This document shows, piece after piece, positions 6,419 to 7,301 of a DNA stretch of 7,301 nt. Positions within the stretch are counted from its first letter, which is position 1. Every line of letters begins with the position of its first letter. The translations under genes were made by a program, and so were the position numbers. This DNA comes from Saprospiraceae bacterium (lineage in GTDB: Bacteria > Bacteroidota > Bacteroidia > Chitinophagales > Saprospiraceae): positions 1-7,301 of the forward strand of contig JAJDFU010000352.1 of assembly GCA_020528935.1 (NCBI GenBank), given 5' to 3'. The notes under the pieces are model-generated. The model was not told the DNA's origin. It did not search any database and was given only the letters and a program-made list of their open reading frames with translations.

Positions 6419-7027
6419 TCAATCAAACAGTCTGCCTTGACCGGCTTCGGGCAGCAGCCGAAAGCTTTTCCGGTGGTGAGGCGAGGGACCATGGCATTGC
6501 AGGGCCTCTCGATGGGCTGCAGTGGGGTATCCTTTGTTCCGGTCCCAGCCGTATTGAGGAAACCGGCCATGAAGCTCCTGCATGTGGGCATCGCGGTGGG
6601 TCTTGGCCAGGATGGAGGCCGCGGCGATGGACGCCAGGCGGCTGTCGCCTTTCACCAGGCAGTGGTGGGGCAGGTTGCGGTAGGGCAGAAAGCCGTTGCC
6701 GTCGATGAGCAGCAGGCCCGGCCGCACGGACAGCTGGTCGAGGGCGCGGTGCATAGCCAGGAAGGAGGCCTGCAGGATGTTGTGGCGGTCGATCTCGAGC
6801 GGAGAGAGCGAGGCGACGGCCCAGGCCAGGGCGTCCCGTTCGATGCAGGCGCGAAGTTCCTCCCGCTGCCCGGCGGAAAGCTGCTTGGAATCCTGAAGCT
6901 GCGGGTGGCTGAAGCCGGGCGGAAGCACCACGGCCGCAGCAAAGACCGGGCCGGCCAGGCAGCCCCGGCCGGCTTCATCGCAGCCGGCTTCCAGTAACTC
7001 CTCTTGCAGGTGGGACGGAAGCGCCAT
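6419..7027 (-). CDS. rnhB: Ribonuclease HII
   Basis: RNase HII nicks the RNA strand of RNA-DNA hybrids and starts ribonucleotide excision repair by cutting 5' of single ribonucleotides in duplex DNA. The 202-residue protein is of normal length. It carries the signature GCDEAGRGCLAGP (15-27) with acidic residues D17 and E18 and the ribose-sensing G20-R21-G22. D109 lies in LLLIDGN, D128 in VKGDSR, and the SIAAASILAKTHRD block (133-146) follows, then FPQYGWDRNKGYPTAAH (156-172) and HHRKSF. These four acids line up with D16, E17, D108 and D126 of the E. coli enzyme, so it should be active. The ATG at 7025-7027 places DEAGRG at the usual distance from the N-terminus; no Shine-Dalgarno is seen. It is convergent with the hydrolase and head-to-head with whatever starts at 7221. 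Confidence 0.97.
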   Translation of the reverse strand: MALPSHLQEELLEAGCDEAGRGCLAGPVFAAAVVLPPGFSHPQLQDSKQLSAGQREELRACIERDALAWAVASLSPLEIDRHNILQASFLAMHRALDQLSVRPGLLLIDGNGFLPYRNLPHHCLVKGDSRLASIAAASILAKTHRDAHMQELHGRFPQYGWDRNKGYPTAAHREALQCHGPSPHHRKSFRLLPEAGQGRLFD

Positions 7028-7220
7028 GGATCGGATTGGTGCGAAAAGAAAAACGAATTTTTGTCAGGCAGAACACAAGAAAGTTGGGCCTCCTGCACAA
7101 GAACGAGAATAATTCTTAATTTCGGGTTTCCTGGAAGTGTGAATTTTTCCAGAAGCGACTTGCAAACGCATTGCCTTTACTCTTTGCTTTTAACACCTTG
7201 TGTAATCAAAACAATCACGC
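7028..7220. other. AT-richer intergenic region upstream of rnhB and the 7221 reading frame
   Basis: About 193 bp clearly richer in A and T than the genes. It contains a short palindrome AGAAT-A-ATTCT (7106-7116) and an inverted repeat CTGGAA (7131-7136) / TTCCAG (7147-7152) with a 10-nt loop. Reading frames that cross it are out of frame with rnhB and have no recognisable family content. I could not place a convincing promoter for rnhB. Confidence 0.5.
7160..7186 (+). promoter_or_regulatory. Candidate promoter for the reading frame at 7221
   Basis: TTG at 7160-7162 and TACTCTTTG at 7178-7186 resemble the Bacteroidota -33 TTG and -7 TAnnTTTG boxes, but the -7 element has one extra base and the spacer is 15 bp, shorter than usual. 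A second near-match, TAACACCTTG, lies at 7191-7200. The position (35 bp before ATG 7221) and AT-rich setting are right; the match is imperfect. Confidence 0.3.
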
Positions 7221-7295
7221 ATGAGAACACGTACTTCTACCAGAACTTTTAAGGCCGTTCTGGCCCTTTTGCAGTGCTGCTTTGGGGCAGTATGA
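7221..7295 (+). CDS. Short signal-peptide-like reading frame (24 codons), possibly a broken or leader gene
   Basis: ATG 7221 opens a 24-residue frame with a basic, threonine-rich start (MRTRTSTRTFK) and a hydrophobic run (AVLALLQCCFGAV), the layout of a secretion signal, and stops at TGA 7293-7295. No conserved family is recognised. Upstream is an AT-rich region with a promoter-like sequence, which favours a real start. If the TGA were TGG the peptide would run on as FGAVWAL, close to a normal signal-peptide end, so the stop may be a nonsense mutation or sequence error. Alternatively, an ATG at 7292-7294 overlaps the stop as ATGA, which would fit a leader peptide coupled to the next gene. The window ends six bases after the stop, so these cannot be separated here. 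Confidence 0.35.
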   Translation: MRTRTSTRTFKAVLALLQCCFGAV

Positions 7296-7301
7296 GCTCT
7301 T

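Noticed and set aside
6652..7098. Minus-strand 148-codon frame overlapping the start of rnhB
   Set aside because: Arg/Ser/Pro/Cys-rich shifted frame of rnhB; the true frame carries DEAGRG and the other RNase HII motifs.
7004..7252. An 82-codon + strand frame across the rnhB upstream region
   Set aside because: It begins inside rnhB on the opposite strand, runs through AT-rich intergenic sequence and has no recognisable features; it is also in a different frame from the signal-peptide-like start at 7221.

Overview
The window looks like chromosomal DNA from a GC-rich member of the Bacteroidota, perhaps a Saprospiria-like lineage. That placement is an inference from four things: protein style (a 1170-residue outer-membrane protein joining a TolB-like propeller to an Omp85-type barrel), a probable bacillithiol-pathway glycosyltransferase tail, the weakness or absence of Shine-Dalgarno sequences before most starts, and a TAnnTTTG-type promoter element before prfA. 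No rRNA, tRNA, CRISPR array, insertion sequence or phage gene was seen. All clearly ended genes stop at TGA or TAG, so the standard code applies.

Layout, left to right: (1) the last 44 codons of a family-4 glycosyltransferase, probably bshA (+); (2) tsaB (-), the non-catalytic partner in t6A tRNA modification; (3) prfA (+), release factor 1; (4) a very large secreted outer-membrane protein (-), with a degenerate peptidase-MA-like N-terminal domain, a TolB-like beta-propeller, a long acidic/proline-rich linker and an Omp85-like C-terminal barrel; (5) a glyoxalase-II-type metallo-beta-lactamase-fold hydrolase (+); (6) rnhB (-), RNase HII; (7) a short reading frame (+) that looks like a signal peptide but stops after 24 codons, at the window edge.

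The strand changes at every gene boundary (+,-,+,-,+,-,+). No two neighbours can share a simple operon, and each pair is either tail-to-tail (gaps of 15, 17 and 62 bp) or head-to-head (gaps of 71, 192 and 193 bp). Functionally this is mostly housekeeping: tsaB and prfA both serve translation fidelity or termination, rnhB serves genome maintenance, and the bshA-like tail and the hydrolase may both touch thiol chemistry. The least understood gene is the 1170-residue envelope protein, whose N-terminal domain keeps the peptidase scaffold but appears to have lost all three zinc ligands.
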